Shown one piece after another: positions 53,402 to 63,239 of a stretch of DNA of 64,000 nucleotides. Source of the stretch: Lysobacter sp. (GTDB taxonomy: Bacteria; Pseudomonadota; Gammaproteobacteria; Xanthomonadales; Xanthomonadaceae); the NCBI GenBank assembly GCA_019634715.1, contig JAHCAU010000002.1:310001-374000 (forward strand), in the 5' to 3' direction. Each line of letters starts with the position of its first letter. The first letter of the stretch is position 1. The translations under genes and the position numbers were made by a program. The notes beneath the pieces are model-generated. The model made no database searches. It was not told the origin of the DNA and saw nothing but the letters and a program-made list of their open reading frames with translations.

Positions 53402-55030
53402 ATGTCGCGCTACGCCACTTATGCTGCTGCCTGGCTGCTCACCGCGCTGTCGATCGCCGCGACAGTGGCCTGGGGCAGCGGATGGGCCTGGACGATCGGC
53501 TTGTTCGGCGCCTTCGCGCTGCTGGGCACGCTCGATCTGCTGCAGACGCGCAGCACGCTGCGGCGCAACTATCCGATCCTCGCGCACTTCCGCTACGGGC
53601 TGGAATCCATCGGCCCCGAGATGCGCCAGTACTTCATCGAGTCCGATACCGCCGAAGTACCGTATTCCCGCCAGCAGCGCGCACTGGTCTACCAGCGTTC
53701 GAAGGGCGTGAACGACACGCGCCCGTTCGGCACGCAGCAGGACGTCTACGGCGACGAGTACGAGTGGGTGAACCATTCGATGCTGCCGGCGCAGGTGGCC
53801 TCGGATGATTTCCGCATCCGCATCGGCGGCGAATCGGCGCAGCCCTACGACGCCAGCGTCTTCAACATCTCGGCGATGAGCTTCGGCTCGCTGTCGGCCA
53901 ATGCGATCCGCGCCTTGAACGCCGGCGCGAAGCGCGGCGGTTTCTATCACGACACCGGCGAGGGTTCGATCTCGCCCTACCATCGCGAGCACGGCGGCGA
54001 TCTGGTGTGGGAGATCGGCAGCGGCTACTTCGGCTGCCGTCGCGACGATGGCGGTTTCAGCGAAGAACGTTTCATCGAGAACGCGCGCGATCCGCAGGTC
54101 AGGATGATCGAACTCAAGCTGTCCCAGGGCGCCAAGCCCGGCCACGGCGGCGTGCTGCCGGCAGCGAAGGTCAGCGCGGAGATCGCGCTGACGCGTGGCG
54201 TGCCGATGGGCGTGGACTGCGTGTCGCCGCCACGGCATTCGGCCTTTTCCACGCCGGTCGGCTTGCTGGAATTCGTCGCGCGGATGCGCGCGCTGTCCGG
54301 TGGCAAGCCGACGGGTTTCAAGCTGGCGATCGGCCATCCCTGGGAATGGTTCGGCATCGCGAAGGCGATGCGCGAGACCGGGATCCTGCCGGACTTCATC
54401 GTCGTCGACGGCGGCGAGGGCGGCACCGGCGCCGCGCCGGCGGAATTCATCGACCACGTCGGCGTGCCGATGCACGAGGCGCTGATGCTGGTGCACAACA
54501 CCCTGGTCGGCCTGGACCTGCGCGATCGGGTGAAGGTCGGCGCGGCGGGCCGCATCGCCAGCGCCTTCGACATCGCGCGCACGATGGCGATGGGCGCGGA
54601 CTGGTGCAATGCCGCGCGCGGCTTCATGTTCGCCCTCGGCTGCATCCAGGCGCACAGCTGCCACACCGGCCGCTGTCCGACCGGCATCGCGACCCAGGAT
54701 CCGGCGCGCTGGCGCAATCTCGATGTCGACGACAAGTCGATGCGCGTGTACCGGTTCCATCGCCACACGCTGCATGCGTTGAAGGAACTGCTCTGCGCCG
54801 CCGGGCTGGAGCACCCGTCGCAGCTCGGACCGGAACACATCCTGCGCCGCGTCTCGCCGACCGAGGTGCGTTCGCTCGCGGCCCTGTTCCGTTTCCTCGA
54901 ACCCGGCGAACTGCTCGCCGGCGGGATGAGCGAACACGCGGTGTTCCGCGACTACTGGGGCATGGCGCGCAGCGATGCCTTCGCGCCACCGGAGGCGATG
55001 TTGCGGATGCGCGGCAGCAAGTCGCGTTGA
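53402..55030 (+). CDS. FMN-binding glutamate synthase family protein
   Basis: A 542-residue protein. Two N-terminal membrane helices (YATYAAAWLLTALSIAATVA and TIGLFGAFALLGTLDLLQ) precede a glutamate synthase-like FMN barrel. Phosphate-binding and catalytic segments are FNISAMSFGSLSANAIRALN, VVDGGEGGTGAAPAEFIDHV and the Fe-S-like cysteine motif CIQAHSCHTGRCPTGIATQD. It lacks the amidotransferase domain, so it is not a complete glutamate synthase, and its substrate is unknown. ATG 53402 has AGGAG 7 nt upstream. First protein gene of the chromosome beyond the ICE. Confidence 0.88.
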   Translation: MSRYATYAAAWLLTALSIAATVAWGSGWAWTIGLFGAFALLGTLDLLQTRSTLRRNYPILAHFRYGLESIGPEMRQYFIESDTAEVPYSRQQRALVYQRSKGVNDTRPFGTQQDVYGDEYEWVNHSMLPAQVASDDFRIRIGGESAQPYDASVFNISAMSFGSLSANAIRALNAGAKRGGFYHDTGEGSISPYHREHGGDLVWEIGSGYFGCRRDDGGFSEERFIENARDPQVRMIELKLSQGAKPGHGGVLPAAKVSAEIALTRGVPMGVDCVSPPRHSAFSTPVGLLEFVARMRALSGGKPTGFKLAIGHPWEWFGIAKAMRETGILPDFIVVDGGEGGTGAAPAEFIDHVGVPMHEALMLVHNTLVGLDLRDRVKVGAAGRIASAFDIARTMAMGADWCNAARGFMFALGCIQAHSCHTGRCPTGIATQDPARWRNLDVDDKSMRVYRFHRHTLHALKELLCAAGLEHPSQLGPEHILRRVSPTEVRSLAALFRFLEPGELLAGGMSEHAVFRDYWGMARSDAFAPPEAMLRMRGSKSR

Positions 55031-55097
55031 GCCGCACGACGATGGCGCCGCCACTCGGGCGGCACCATCCGGACTTCCATCGGATGCCCTGTGTGGA

Positions 55098-56915
55098 TCA
55101 ACCTGCCTTCGTCGCGATCCAGCGGTCGACCTTCGCTTCCAGCACAGACAGCGGCACCGCACCATCCTTGAGCACTTCGGCGTGGAACTCGCGGACGTCG
55201 AACGCCGCGCCCAGCGCTTTCTTCGCACGCTGCTTGAGTTCCTGGATCTTCAGCTCGCCGATCTTGTAGGCAAGCGCCTGCGCCGGCCAGGCGATGTAGC
55301 GCTCGGCTTCGGCGGTGGCCTGGGTCTCGCTCTCGGCGGAGTTGTCGAGCATGTACTTGATCACCTGCTCGCGGCTCCAGCCCTTGCTGTGCAGGCCGGT
55401 GTCCGTCACCAGGCGGATCGCGCGCCACAGTTCGTTCTGCAGGTAGCCGAAGTGGTCGTACGGGTTCTCGTACACGCCCAGCGACTTGCCCAGCGATTCG
55501 GCGTACAGGCCCCAGCCTTCGACGAACGCGGTCTCGCCGCCGAAGCGGCGGAAGGCGGGCACGCCCTTGAGTTCCTGCTGCAGGGCGATCTGGAAATGGT
55601 GGCCGGGTACGGCTTCGTGCAGGTAGAGGTCCTCGGCGTCCCAGGTCTTGCGCGTCGGCAGGTCGTAGGTGTTCACGTAGAAGATGCCCGGACGCGAGCC
55701 GTCCTCGCTGGGGCCCTGGTAGGAGCCGCCGGCGGCGGACTTGGCGCGGAACGCCTCGACCGGACGGATCTCGAAACCGGCCTTCGGCATCAGCGAGAAC
55801 TGTTCGCCGATGCGCGCGTTCACCTTCGCTTCGAGGCTGCGGTAGTGCGCGAGCAGCGCCTCTTCCGTCGGGTACTGGAACTGCTTGTCCTCGCGCATGA
55901 ACCTGAAGAAGTCCTGCAGCGAACCCTTGAAGCCGACCTCGGCCATGATCTTGCGGATCTCGCCGTGGATGCGCGCGACTTCGTCGAGGCCGATCTGGTG
56001 GATCTGCGCGGGCGTCAGGTCGGTGGTGGTGCTCTGGCGCACGCTGAACGCGTACCATTCCGCGCCGCCGGGCAGCTTGTCCAGGCCGACGGTATCGCGC
56101 GTGGCCGGCATGTATTCGTCGGCGAGGAAGGCACGCAGCTTGCGGAACGAGGGCATCACCTGCTTGCCGATCATGTCCCGGTAGGCCGCGGTGAGGCGCG
56201 CCTTGTCGGCCTCGCTGAAATCGGCGGGCATCGACTGGATCGGACCCCAGAACAGGGTGTCGGTCGGGTCGTCGTGGGTCAGCGCGTCGATCTGCGGCAC
56301 CACCTTCACCATCAGCGCCCGCGGCTGCACCACGCCGGCCTGCATGCCTGCGCGCATGTTGTCGATCATGCTGTCGATCAGCACCGGCATGCGATTGCCG
56401 CGTGCCAGCCAGTTGTCGTAATCCTTCACGGTCTTGAAGGGCTGCGGGCCGGTGCCCGAGCCGAACATGGCGGCATAGGTGACGAGGCTGCCCATCTGGT
56501 TCACCGGCAGCATCCAGCCCGGGTACTTCTCCGCCTCGAGCGCGTCGCGGATGTCCTCGACGAAGATGTCGTAGCTCAGCAGGTCCTGGCCCTGAAGGCC
56601 GGCGGGGCCGATGGCTTCGACCTTCTTCAGCCAGCGCTCGCTGAAGGCACGGGCCTCGGCGCGGAATGCGGCCGAGTAGAAGTCGGGCATCTGGTCGTTG
56701 TAGCGCGGGTCGCCCTGCAGCGTGGCCTGGATCGGGCTGAGCTTGAGGGTCTCTTCCCAGTATTCGGCATAGAGGCGATCGAGGCGCTGCGCCTTGGATT
56801 CCGCAGTCGCACCCTGCGCAGGCTTCGCGGCCTGGGCGGGGGCGACGGGCGCGAGGGCGATCAGGCTCGCGGCCACGGCGAGCGCGAGCAGGGACTGGCG
56901 GGTAAGGACGGACAT
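55098..56915 (-). CDS. DUF885 family exported metallopeptidase-like protein
   Basis: A 605-residue secreted protein with a signal peptide (LLALAVAASLIALAPVAPAQ A). The zinc-binding-like DLYLHEAVPGHHFQIALQQE (about residues 420-440) with HEAxPGHH is the hallmark of DUF885, whose members are related to M3-like peptidases. A downstream EGWGLYAESLGKSLG supplies the likely third ligand Glu. Predicted periplasmic peptidase or carboxypeptidase. Start 56915 fits the signal peptide. Confidence 0.85.
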   Translation of the reverse strand: MSVLTRQSLLALAVAASLIALAPVAPAQAAKPAQGATAESKAQRLDRLYAEYWEETLKLSPIQATLQGDPRYNDQMPDFYSAAFRAEARAFSERWLKKVEAIGPAGLQGQDLLSYDIFVEDIRDALEAEKYPGWMLPVNQMGSLVTYAAMFGSGTGPQPFKTVKDYDNWLARGNRMPVLIDSMIDNMRAGMQAGVVQPRALMVKVVPQIDALTHDDPTDTLFWGPIQSMPADFSEADKARLTAAYRDMIGKQVMPSFRKLRAFLADEYMPATRDTVGLDKLPGGAEWYAFSVRQSTTTDLTPAQIHQIGLDEVARIHGEIRKIMAEVGFKGSLQDFFRFMREDKQFQYPTEEALLAHYRSLEAKVNARIGEQFSLMPKAGFEIRPVEAFRAKSAAGGSYQGPSEDGSRPGIFYVNTYDLPTRKTWDAEDLYLHEAVPGHHFQIALQQELKGVPAFRRFGGETAFVEGWGLYAESLGKSLGVYENPYDHFGYLQNELWRAIRLVTDTGLHSKGWSREQVIKYMLDNSAESETQATAEAERYIAWPAQALAYKIGELKIQELKQRAKKALGAAFDVREFHAEVLKDGAVPLSVLEAKVDRWIATKAG

Positions 56916-57047
56916 GGGGACTCCGGGGGGGGCGTGCGGTCGAGGCCGTCCGGCGATGCGCTGCCAGGGCGGGACACCGGCAAGCGTCCCCCGCGGAGCG
57001 GGGGCGGGGCATCGGCCAAAGGTCACGCGCCCGGCGGTTCGGCGCGT

Positions 57048-57818
57048 TCAGTGCGCGGCGTCGTGGCGCAACTGCGCGGCGCGCTCGGCGCCGAGGTAGG
57101 CGGTGATGCCGCGCCGGATCAGGTAGATCAGCGGGATCATCGCGATCGCGGCGGCCATCTTGTAGGCGTAATTGACCGAACTCACGGCCAGGAACAGCGA
57201 GGTCGGCCACTGCTGCGGACCGAGCACGAAGGCGATGTAGAGCACGACGAAGCTGTCGATCAGCTGCGACACGGCGGTGGAGCCGGTGGCGCGCAGCCAG
57301 ACGAGGCGTTCGCCGGTGGCGCGGCGGATGCGGTGGAACACCGAGACATCGACGAGCTGGCCGATCAGGAACGCCACCACCGAGCCGGCGATCGTCCACA
57401 GCCCTTGTCCGAACACGGCGGCGAACGCCTTCTGGTAATCCGGCACGCCCTGGTCCTGCGCGGCGCCGACCCACCAGCCGGCGGGGGCGAGGTGGATCGC
57501 CGCGAACGCGAAGGCGAAGCCGTACAGGATCAGCGCGACCGCGACCCACGAGATCATCCGCACGCCGCGCTTGCCGTAGAACTCGTTGATGATGTCGGTG
57601 AACACGAACACGATCGGCCACAGCAGGGTGCCCGCGGTGAAACTGAGCGAGCCGCTCTGGCCGAACAGGTTCCATTCCATCGGCGCGATGCCGAGGGTGT
57701 CCTCCAGCGCGAAGATCTTCACGCCGATGAATTCGGCCAGCACGGTGTTGACGCAGAAGAACGCAGCCAGGGCGATGAACAGGCGGGTGGGGCGATCGTC
57801 GAAGAGGCGGACGGTCAT
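57048..57818 (-). CDS. yhhQ: Queuosine precursor transporter (YhhQ/VUT family)
   Basis: A 256-residue inner-membrane protein with six helices. TRLFIALAAFFCVNTVLAEF, the conserved GTLLWPIVFVFTDIINEFYG and GSVVAFLIGQLVDVSVFHRI are typical of YhhQ/VUT (DUF165) proteins, which import preQ0/preQ1 for queuosine synthesis. Its start overlaps the DUF502 stop by 4 nt, so the two are co-translated. Confidence 0.88.
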   Translation of the reverse strand: MTVRLFDDRPTRLFIALAAFFCVNTVLAEFIGVKIFALEDTLGIAPMEWNLFGQSGSLSFTAGTLLWPIVFVFTDIINEFYGKRGVRMISWVAVALILYGFAFAFAAIHLAPAGWWVGAAQDQGVPDYQKAFAAVFGQGLWTIAGSVVAFLIGQLVDVSVFHRIRRATGERLVWLRATGSTAVSQLIDSFVVLYIAFVLGPQQWPTSLFLAVSSVNYAYKMAAAIAMIPLIYLIRRGITAYLGAERAAQLRHDAAH

Positions 57819-58504
57819 GGCGTCGGGTTCGATGGCGCGGCGTCCGTCGCCGCGGGCGCGGTGAAGGGAATGAACTCGGGCGCGACCGCGCCGCCGCTGA
57901 TGATGAAGCTCATCGCCTGGTCGACGGACCAGTTCGTGGGCGTCATCTTCTCGACCGGCACGATTTCCAGGTAGCCCGACGTCGGGTTCGGCGTGGTCGG
58001 CACGTACACGGCGGCGAGCTCGCGGCCGGTGCCCTGTTCGCGCATGACCCGGGTGACGAAACCGAGGGTCTTCATCTCGGTGTGCGGGAAATCGATCAGC
58101 ACCACGCGCTGGGTGCCGTCGGGCTTGGTCTGCAGGATGTCGAGCAGCTTGCGCGCGCTGCCGTAGATGGTGCTGGCCAGCGGGATGCGCTGGATCAGCG
58201 ATTCGAGCCAGGCCAGCAGGCGTCGGCCGATGACCCGTCGCGCCATGAAGCCCGAGAGCAGGATCACGCCGATGGTGGCGAGCACGCCCAACGCACCGTG
58301 CACCCAGGGCTGCGCCAGCCATGCGAGGTTCGCGGCCACCGCGAGGTTGGCCAGCATCGGTTCGATCACCGGCCGGCTGATCTCGGACAGCATCAGGAAC
58401 ACGAACTTCACCACGACCCAGGTCAGCCAGATCGGCAGCAGGGTGAGGAGACCGGTGATGAACAGCCGCTGCAGCCGGCGATTGAACGACGTGGGAGAGG
58501 ACAT
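57815..58504 (-). CDS. DUF502 membrane protein
   Basis: A 229-residue inner-membrane protein. Helices lie at about residues 12-38 (RLFITGLLTLLPIWLTWVVV) and 68-90 (HGALGVLATIGVILLSGFMA). The motif ASTIYGSARKLLDILQTKPD, with VVLIDFPHTEMKTLGFVT, is the DUF502 signature. Function unknown. It shares an operon with yhhQ. Confidence 0.85.
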   Translation of the reverse strand: MSSPTSFNRRLQRLFITGLLTLLPIWLTWVVVKFVFLMLSEISRPVIEPMLANLAVAANLAWLAQPWVHGALGVLATIGVILLSGFMARRVIGRRLLAWLESLIQRIPLASTIYGSARKLLDILQTKPDGTQRVVLIDFPHTEMKTLGFVTRVMREQGTGRELAAVYVPTTPNPTSGYLEIVPVEKMTPTNWSVDQAMSFIISGGAVAPEFIPFTAPAATDAAPSNPTP

Positions 58505-58572
58505 GCCGCGATTGTATGCGTTGCGCCCCGCGATTCGGGGCGCTGGAAGGAACGATGCGGGCCGGTCCGGCG

Positions 58573-60627
58573 CTACATCTCGCGTACCAGGCGGAAGCCG
58601 ACGTCGTCGTAGCCGCGCGCGGCCTCCAGCGGGCGACCGCCGCCGGCGCCGCGCCAGCTGCGGCCAGCGGCCATGCGTTGTCCGCAGTCGCCGCCGCTGC
58701 ATTCGCCCAGCCATTCCGAGACCTGCTTGCCGCCGTTGCTGCGCGCTGCCGCCTGCGCCTCGGATGCAGTCGGCAGGCGGTAGCGATGGCCGGTGCGCTG
58801 GCTCTGCCAGCGGGCGAAGGCATCGGCGTCCTGCCACGACACGCAGACCACGGCGCCGCCCCCGCTCTGCTCGAACCCGGGCGTCTCCCAGGTGCGCGGC
58901 GCCAGCACGCGCAGCAGCGAAGCCTTCTCGCGGCACAGCGCGGGCTTGCGCTGGGTGAGCCTGGCGAACGCGGCGTATTCGTCGCGCGAGACCGCGCCGC
59001 GCGCGATCGCCACCAGCTTGTTGCCGCCGGACTGGACCAGGGTCATGTCGCCCAGCGCATCGGCGACGCGATCGCCCGGCTGCGCGATCCTGCCGGCGCG
59101 GGCCTGCAGCGCGGTCACCTGCTCGCGATCGAGTCCGATGTTCTTCGCGGACGCCACCACGCGCTCGCCAGCGGCACGGTCGAAGCGTTCCTCGGCGCCG
59201 GACATCTGGCTGTCGAGCGCATCGGACAGGCGCTTGCGCAGCTGCATCATCACCGGCAGGCCGCGCGGTCGATCCTGCTCGGCCAGTCGCTGCATGCGGC
59301 TGACGAGGTCGCGCACCGCGGTGTCGTCCCCGTTGCGCAGGCGCCGCTCGGTCTCGTTGCCCAGCGAGGCCAGCAGCTTGCCGCTGGCCTCCGGCAGCGC
59401 GATATGGCCCGGATCGGTGCGCCAGGCCAGCATCACGCTGTCGTAGGCATTGTCGCCGGCCGGGCTGGTCAGGCGACCGCTGCGCAGTTGCGCCTCGGCC
59501 GCGGTGATGTATTTCTGCGCGGCGGATTCCGGTGCGCCGCGCAGGATGCCGTCGGACAGGTCCGGCAGCGGCGCGCTGCGGGTGGGGTCGATGCCGACCG
59601 CAGCGGTTCCGTTGGCCGGCTCGGCCGCGCTCATCAAGCGCGCGTAGGCTTCCTCGCTGCTGCGCTGGTCGATGCGATGGAGCACCACGATGCCGCCGAT
59701 GGCCACCGTGCCGACCAGCGTCGCGATCGCCAGCTCCTTCGCGCCCAGGCGTGCGCGCATGCGCGCGATCGCGGCGCGCAGCGGCTGGCGCTGCGCGTGC
59801 GGCACCTTGCGCATCCCGTCCAGCATGTCCTGCGCGTCGCTGTAGCGATCGTTCGGCTGCTTGGCCAGCGCGCGATCGAAGAAACGCTGCCAGTGCGCCA
59901 GGTGCGGCGGCAGCCGCGGGATCGGGTCCTGCGCGTGCTTGAGCACCATCGACAGGCCATCGTCGGCCTCATAGGGCAGGCTGCCGGTCAGCATTTCCCA
60001 GGCCAGTACGCCCAGGCTGTACAGGTCCGCGCGCAGGTCGACTTCGGTGCCGCGCGCCTGTTCCGGCGCCATGTATGCGGTGCTGCCGACCGCGATGCCG
60101 GCGGTGGTCACGCGCGAGCCGTAGCCGCGGCGCAGCGCGATGCCGAAATCGGTGAGCATCGGGCGTTCGGCCTCGTCGAAGAGCACGTTCTCGGCCTTCA
60201 CGTCGCGGTGCACCACGCCGCGGCTGTGCGCGAAGGCGAGGGCGGACAGCAGCGCTTCGAGGATCTGCCGGATCCGCGATTCGTCGCGGGTCAGGTTGCG
60301 CTTGCCGAGGTGGCCGCGCGGGAACACCTGCATCACGTGGTACGGCTGCCCGTCCTTCGTCCGGCCGAAGTCGTGGATCCGCACGATGTGCGGATGATCC
60401 AGGCGCGCGACGGTGCGCGCCTCGTTGTCGAACCGGCGGCGGCCCACCTCGTCGGTGACCACCTCCGGGCGCATGACCTTGATGGCGACGTCCCGGCCCA
60501 GCGACAGCTGCTGGCCGAGGTAGACCGTCGACATGCCGCCATGGCCGAGCACGCGCACGAGCTTGTAGCCGGCGATCTCCGGCAACGGCTCCTGCGGGTG
60601 TTCCTTGTCCTTCTGAATGGAACCCAT
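58573..60627 (-). CDS. Ser/Thr protein kinase with C-terminal FGE-like domain
   Basis: A 684-residue kinase. The N-terminal Hanks-type domain (about residues 20-275) has the glycine loop LGHGGMSTVYLG, catalytic Lys in DVAIKVM, HRDVKAENVLF and LTDFGIALRRG. One membrane helix (LAIATLVGTVAIGGIVVLHR, about 310-330) follows, then an extracytoplasmic helical region. Last comes a formylglycine-generating-enzyme-like (SUMF1) domain at about 555-684 (WQDADAFARWQSQRTGHRYR LPTASEAQAAAR, ending GFRLVREM). Kinase motifs are complete; the FGE-like part is probably a sensor. Substrate unknown. Confidence 0.9.
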   Translation of the reverse strand: MGSIQKDKEHPQEPLPEIAGYKLVRVLGHGGMSTVYLGQQLSLGRDVAIKVMRPEVVTDEVGRRRFDNEARTVARLDHPHIVRIHDFGRTKDGQPYHVMQVFPRGHLGKRNLTRDESRIRQILEALLSALAFAHSRGVVHRDVKAENVLFDEAERPMLTDFGIALRRGYGSRVTTAGIAVGSTAYMAPEQARGTEVDLRADLYSLGVLAWEMLTGSLPYEADDGLSMVLKHAQDPIPRLPPHLAHWQRFFDRALAKQPNDRYSDAQDMLDGMRKVPHAQRQPLRAAIARMRARLGAKELAIATLVGTVAIGGIVVLHRIDQRSSEEAYARLMSAAEPANGTAAVGIDPTRSAPLPDLSDGILRGAPESAAQKYITAAEAQLRSGRLTSPAGDNAYDSVMLAWRTDPGHIALPEASGKLLASLGNETERRLRNGDDTAVRDLVSRMQRLAEQDRPRGLPVMMQLRKRLSDALDSQMSGAEERFDRAAGERVVASAKNIGLDREQVTALQARAGRIAQPGDRVADALGDMTLVQSGGNKLVAIARGAVSRDEYAAFARLTQRKPALCREKASLLRVLAPRTWETPGFEQSGGGAVVCVSWQDADAFARWQSQRTGHRYRLPTASEAQAAARSNGGKQVSEWLGECSGGDCGQRMAAGRSWRGAGGGRPLEAARGYDDVGFRLVREM

Positions 60628-60631
60628 GCAA

Positions 60632-60680
60632 CACTCCCCCTGCTTACCCGGCGAGAATACCCAAGCCGGGAGGGGGAGTG
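60632..60680. promoter_or_regulatory. Two-part inverted repeat before the kinase gene
   Basis: CACTCCCCC (60632-60640) pairs with GGGGGAGTG (60672-60680), with an inner CCCGGC/GCCGGG stem (60647-60652, 60665-60670). It lies in the leader 5 bp from the ATG, so it may control translation or mark the promoter. Confidence 0.5.
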
Positions 60681-60863
60681 AATCGGCGTGGTCGGCCGGT
60701 TCATGACGGTGTTCTCACGACAACTGAACGGGATGGGTCATGGGGCGAGTCTTTCGCGGGTTGGATTCAGCGAGGTGTGCCCTCCGGTCATCAGTCGGGG
60801 GGGGGCACGTAGGGGCTTTTTCGTAGGTCGGAGGCGGGTTTCGCCTCTTTGCCCGGCCCACCT

Positions 60864-61334
60864 TCAGGCTGAACCGCGCTCGCGCTTGCGCCGGATGTAC
60901 AACTGCTTGCGCACGCGGGCGACGACGTCGCCCTGCGCGTCGATCACCTCGGCCTGCATCCAGCGCAGGTGCCTGTCGCCACCGGCGGTGGCGGCGCGCA
61001 TCTCGTCCAGGGTCGCGTCGTCGAGCGCGAAACGGGCGACGACCTTGCCCTTTCCGGGCTTGAGGAATTCGATCTCGCCGGCCTTGTCCCAGACGATGTA
61101 GTCGGGGCCGAGCGCGTTCAGGGTGAGCAGCATCCAGAACGGGTCGGTCATCGAGAACAGGTTGCCGCCGAAATGCACGCCGACGTAGTTGCGGTTCCAC
61201 GGGCGGGAACGCAGGTGGACTTCGGCGGATCGCCAGTCGTCTGCGATCCGGTGGACGTGGACGCCGCTGAACAGAAACGGCGGCCACAGGTTCATCACGC
61301 GGCGCAGCGTGCGCGCGCCCAGTGCGCGAGGCAT
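60864..61334 (-). CDS. DUF4442 hotdog-fold thioesterase-like protein
   Basis: A 156-residue protein with the DUF4442 hotdog pattern: [40 protein letters not shown] (about residues 46-66) and [14 protein letters not shown]. Related to YiiD/PaaI-type acyl-CoA thioesterases. Catalytic substrate unknown. It lies 6 bp after the cnoX stop, so the two form an operon. Confidence 0.85.
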   Translation of the reverse strand: MPRALGARTLRRVMNLWPPFLFSGVHVHRIADDWRSAEVHLRSRPWNRNYVGVHFGGNLFSMTDPFWMLLTLNALGPDYIVWDKAGEIEFLKPGKGKVVARFALDDATLDEMRAATAGGDRHLRWMQAEVIDAQGDVVARVRKQLYIRRKRERGSA

Positions 61335-61340
61335 GCGCGA

Positions 61341-62216
61341 TCAGACCAGCAGCAGGGCCGACATCTTTCGGCGGTACCGGCCGACCAAGTCTTCGTCCTC
61401 GACCACGCGGAAGGCATCGATCAGGGTCTTGCGCGGCAGGCCGTCCTCGAACTGCTTGTTGCGACGGAGCATCTCGATGAACTGTTCCAGCCCGTCCTCC
61501 GAGCGCCCGGCCACGATATGGTGCACGCCGAGCAGATGACGGGCGCCCAGATCGTTCCCGTCCGCGGCGATCGCGGCCTGCAGTGCGTCGATGCCGGGCG
61601 CGTCCTTGAGCAGGGCCGCGAAGCCGAGGCGGGCGCGGGCGCGCACCGCGCGGTCGTCGGTCTCCAGATTGGCGGGCAGGGCGTCGAGCAGCCGCCCGGC
61701 TTCCTGCGCTTCGCCGGCCTGGAGCAGGGCCAGGGCGAGATCGAGCTTGAGTTCGGCCTTGTCCGGCTCGGCCGCGATGGCCTCCCGCAGGCGGGCGACT
61801 TCGGCCCTCGGATCCACCGCAGCCGTCGCCGCGTCTTCTTCCGGCGCCGCTGCCGGCGCGGCTTCGCCCGGCTCGATGCCGTGATGCTTCAGGAACTCGC
61901 GCAGCTGGCCCTCGGGCAGGGCGCCCTGGAAGCCGTCGGCCAGTTGCCCGTCCTTGACCAGTACGACGGTCGGGATCGAACGGATCTGGAAGGCCGCGCC
62001 GAGCTCCTGCTGGGCCTCGACATCGACCTTGGCCAGCACGAAGGCGCCGTTGTACTCGGCGGCCAGCTTCTCGAGCACCGGGCCGAGGGTCTTGCAGGGG
62101 CCGCACCACTCCGCCCAGAAATCGAGCAGGACCGGCGTCTCCATCGAGCGCTTCAGGACATCGGTTTCGAACCCTTCGGCGGTCGCATCGAAGACGTGGG
62201 GCGTGGTGGCGGACAT
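61341..62216 (-). CDS. cnoX: Thioredoxin-TPR co-chaperone CnoX (YbbN)
   Basis: A 291-residue protein with an N-terminal thioredoxin domain ([20 protein letters not shown], active site WCGPC, about residues 29-48) and a C-terminal TPR-like helical region ending [12 protein letters not shown]. CnoX/YbbN holds unfolded proteins and passes them to GroEL/DnaK under oxidative stress. The intact CxxC suggests redox activity, which the E. coli protein lacks. Start 62216 ([16 protein letters not shown]) is the normal N-terminus. Confidence 0.9.
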   Translation of the reverse strand: MSATTPHVFDATAEGFETDVLKRSMETPVLLDFWAEWCGPCKTLGPVLEKLAAEYNGAFVLAKVDVEAQQELGAAFQIRSIPTVVLVKDGQLADGFQGALPEGQLREFLKHHGIEPGEAAPAAAPEEDAATAAVDPRAEVARLREAIAAEPDKAELKLDLALALLQAGEAQEAGRLLDALPANLETDDRAVRARARLGFAALLKDAPGIDALQAAIAADGNDLGARHLLGVHHIVAGRSEDGLEQFIEMLRRNKQFEDGLPRKTLIDAFRVVEDEDLVGRYRRKMSALLLV

Positions 62217-62325
62217 GGAGGAGGCTTCCTGGAGGTGATCGGCCGGAGATTGTGCCAGCCACGGGGATTTCCAAGGTCGCCCAGGTCGATTCGATCCGTT
62301 CGTCGGCAATGGATGTCAGGTGTAC

Positions 62326-62365
62326 TTGACATCGGAAAGGTCGAATGTAATCTCTGCATTACATT
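62326..62365 (+). promoter_or_regulatory. Promoter and operator of the XRE-regulated membrane operon
   Basis: A perfect -35 TTGACA (62326-62331) with -10-like TAATCT (62348-62353). An 8-bp inverted repeat AATGTAAT (62344-62351)/ATTACATT (62358-62365) overlaps the -10. A second repeat ATGTCA/TGACAT overlaps the -35. Likely binding site for the XRE protein encoded downstream. Confidence 0.6.
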
Positions 62366-62385
62366 TCGTCTGTTCGGAGTGACAT

Positions 62386-63024
62386 ATGAAAGGCTGGGAA
62401 GGCGGGCGTTGGAGCTTGATCGTGCTGGCGGGCGTGGCGCTGTGGCTGTTGCTGGCAGGGCCGGACCGGCTGTTCGGCTGGGATACCGGGAACGTGGGGA
62501 TGGTCCTGCTGGTCGGCAGCGCCTGGGTCTTGCTGCACGCCGTGTCGCGGCTGCCGCGCGAGGCGCTGGCCCGTGCGGCGTCGCCGGCGGAATGGAAAGC
62601 GCGGGTCGGCGCGGGCTTCACCCTGGTCGCCATCGCCTACTTCCTCTCGAATCTCCATGTCTTCAACGACGCGGCGTTCCTGCGCAACCCCGGCGCCAGC
62701 GCGGTCGGGCGCAACCTCGTGCTGCTGCTGATCGCCTGGACGATCCTGTCGCAGTTGCTGGCATCGCGGCTGAAAGGCGTGGTCGAGGCCGACGAGCGCG
62801 ACCGCGAGATCGCCGTCGAAGCCGCCGGCTGGGGGCGCGGCGCGCTGATCTTCTGCGTCATCGGCATCGCCGTGATGCTCGGCTTCACGCCAGCGGAACA
62901 CCTCGACTGGGCCACGCCGCTGATGATCGGCAATCTGCTGGTGTTCGCGCTGATGTGGGGCTGGCTGTGCGAGTACGTGGCGACGCTGGGGTACTACTGG
63001 CGCGACAGGCGCGATATGGCATGA
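62386..63024 (+). CDS. Hypothetical inner-membrane protein
   Basis: A 212-residue protein with about six helices, including [47 protein letters not shown] and [16 protein letters not shown]. The cytoplasmic [20 protein letters not shown] (about residues 127-146) resembles DUF2178-type proteins that pair with XRE regulators. The stop overlaps the regulator start (ATGA). It may sense membrane state and control the regulator, but this is inference. Confidence 0.6.
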   Translation: MKGWEGGRWSLIVLAGVALWLLLAGPDRLFGWDTGNVGMVLLVGSAWVLLHAVSRLPREALARAASPAEWKARVGAGFTLVAIAYFLSNLHVFNDAAFLRNPGASAVGRNLVLLLIAWTILSQLLASRLKGVVEADERDREIAVEAAGWGRGALIFCVIGIAVMLGFTPAEHLDWATPLMIGNLLVFALMWGWLCEYVATLGYYWRDRRDMA

Positions 63025-63239
63025 GCGGCACATCCATCCTCAACCAGATCCGCCGTTTTCGCTTCGAGCGCGGCGAGATGACCCAGGAAGCGCTGGCGCA
63101 GGCCTGCAGCGTCACGCGGCAGACCATCATCGCGCTGGAAGCGGGCAGGTATGCGCCATCGCTGGAACTGGCATTCCGCATCGCCCGCGCGTTTGGGGTC
63201 GGCGTCGAAGACGTGTTCCAGTGGAAGGAGACTGAATGA
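63021..63239 (+). CDS. XRE-family (YozG-like) transcriptional regulator
   Basis: A 72-residue helix-turn-helix protein: [40 protein letters not shown], with a typical [13 protein letters not shown] recognition helix (about residues 30-42). Encoded between two membrane proteins with 4-nt overlaps, so one operon. Probably binds the inverted repeat at 62344-62365. Confidence 0.85.
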   Translation: MSGTSILNQIRRFRFERGEMTQEALAQACSVTRQTIIALEAGRYAPSLELAFRIARAFGVGVEDVFQWKETE

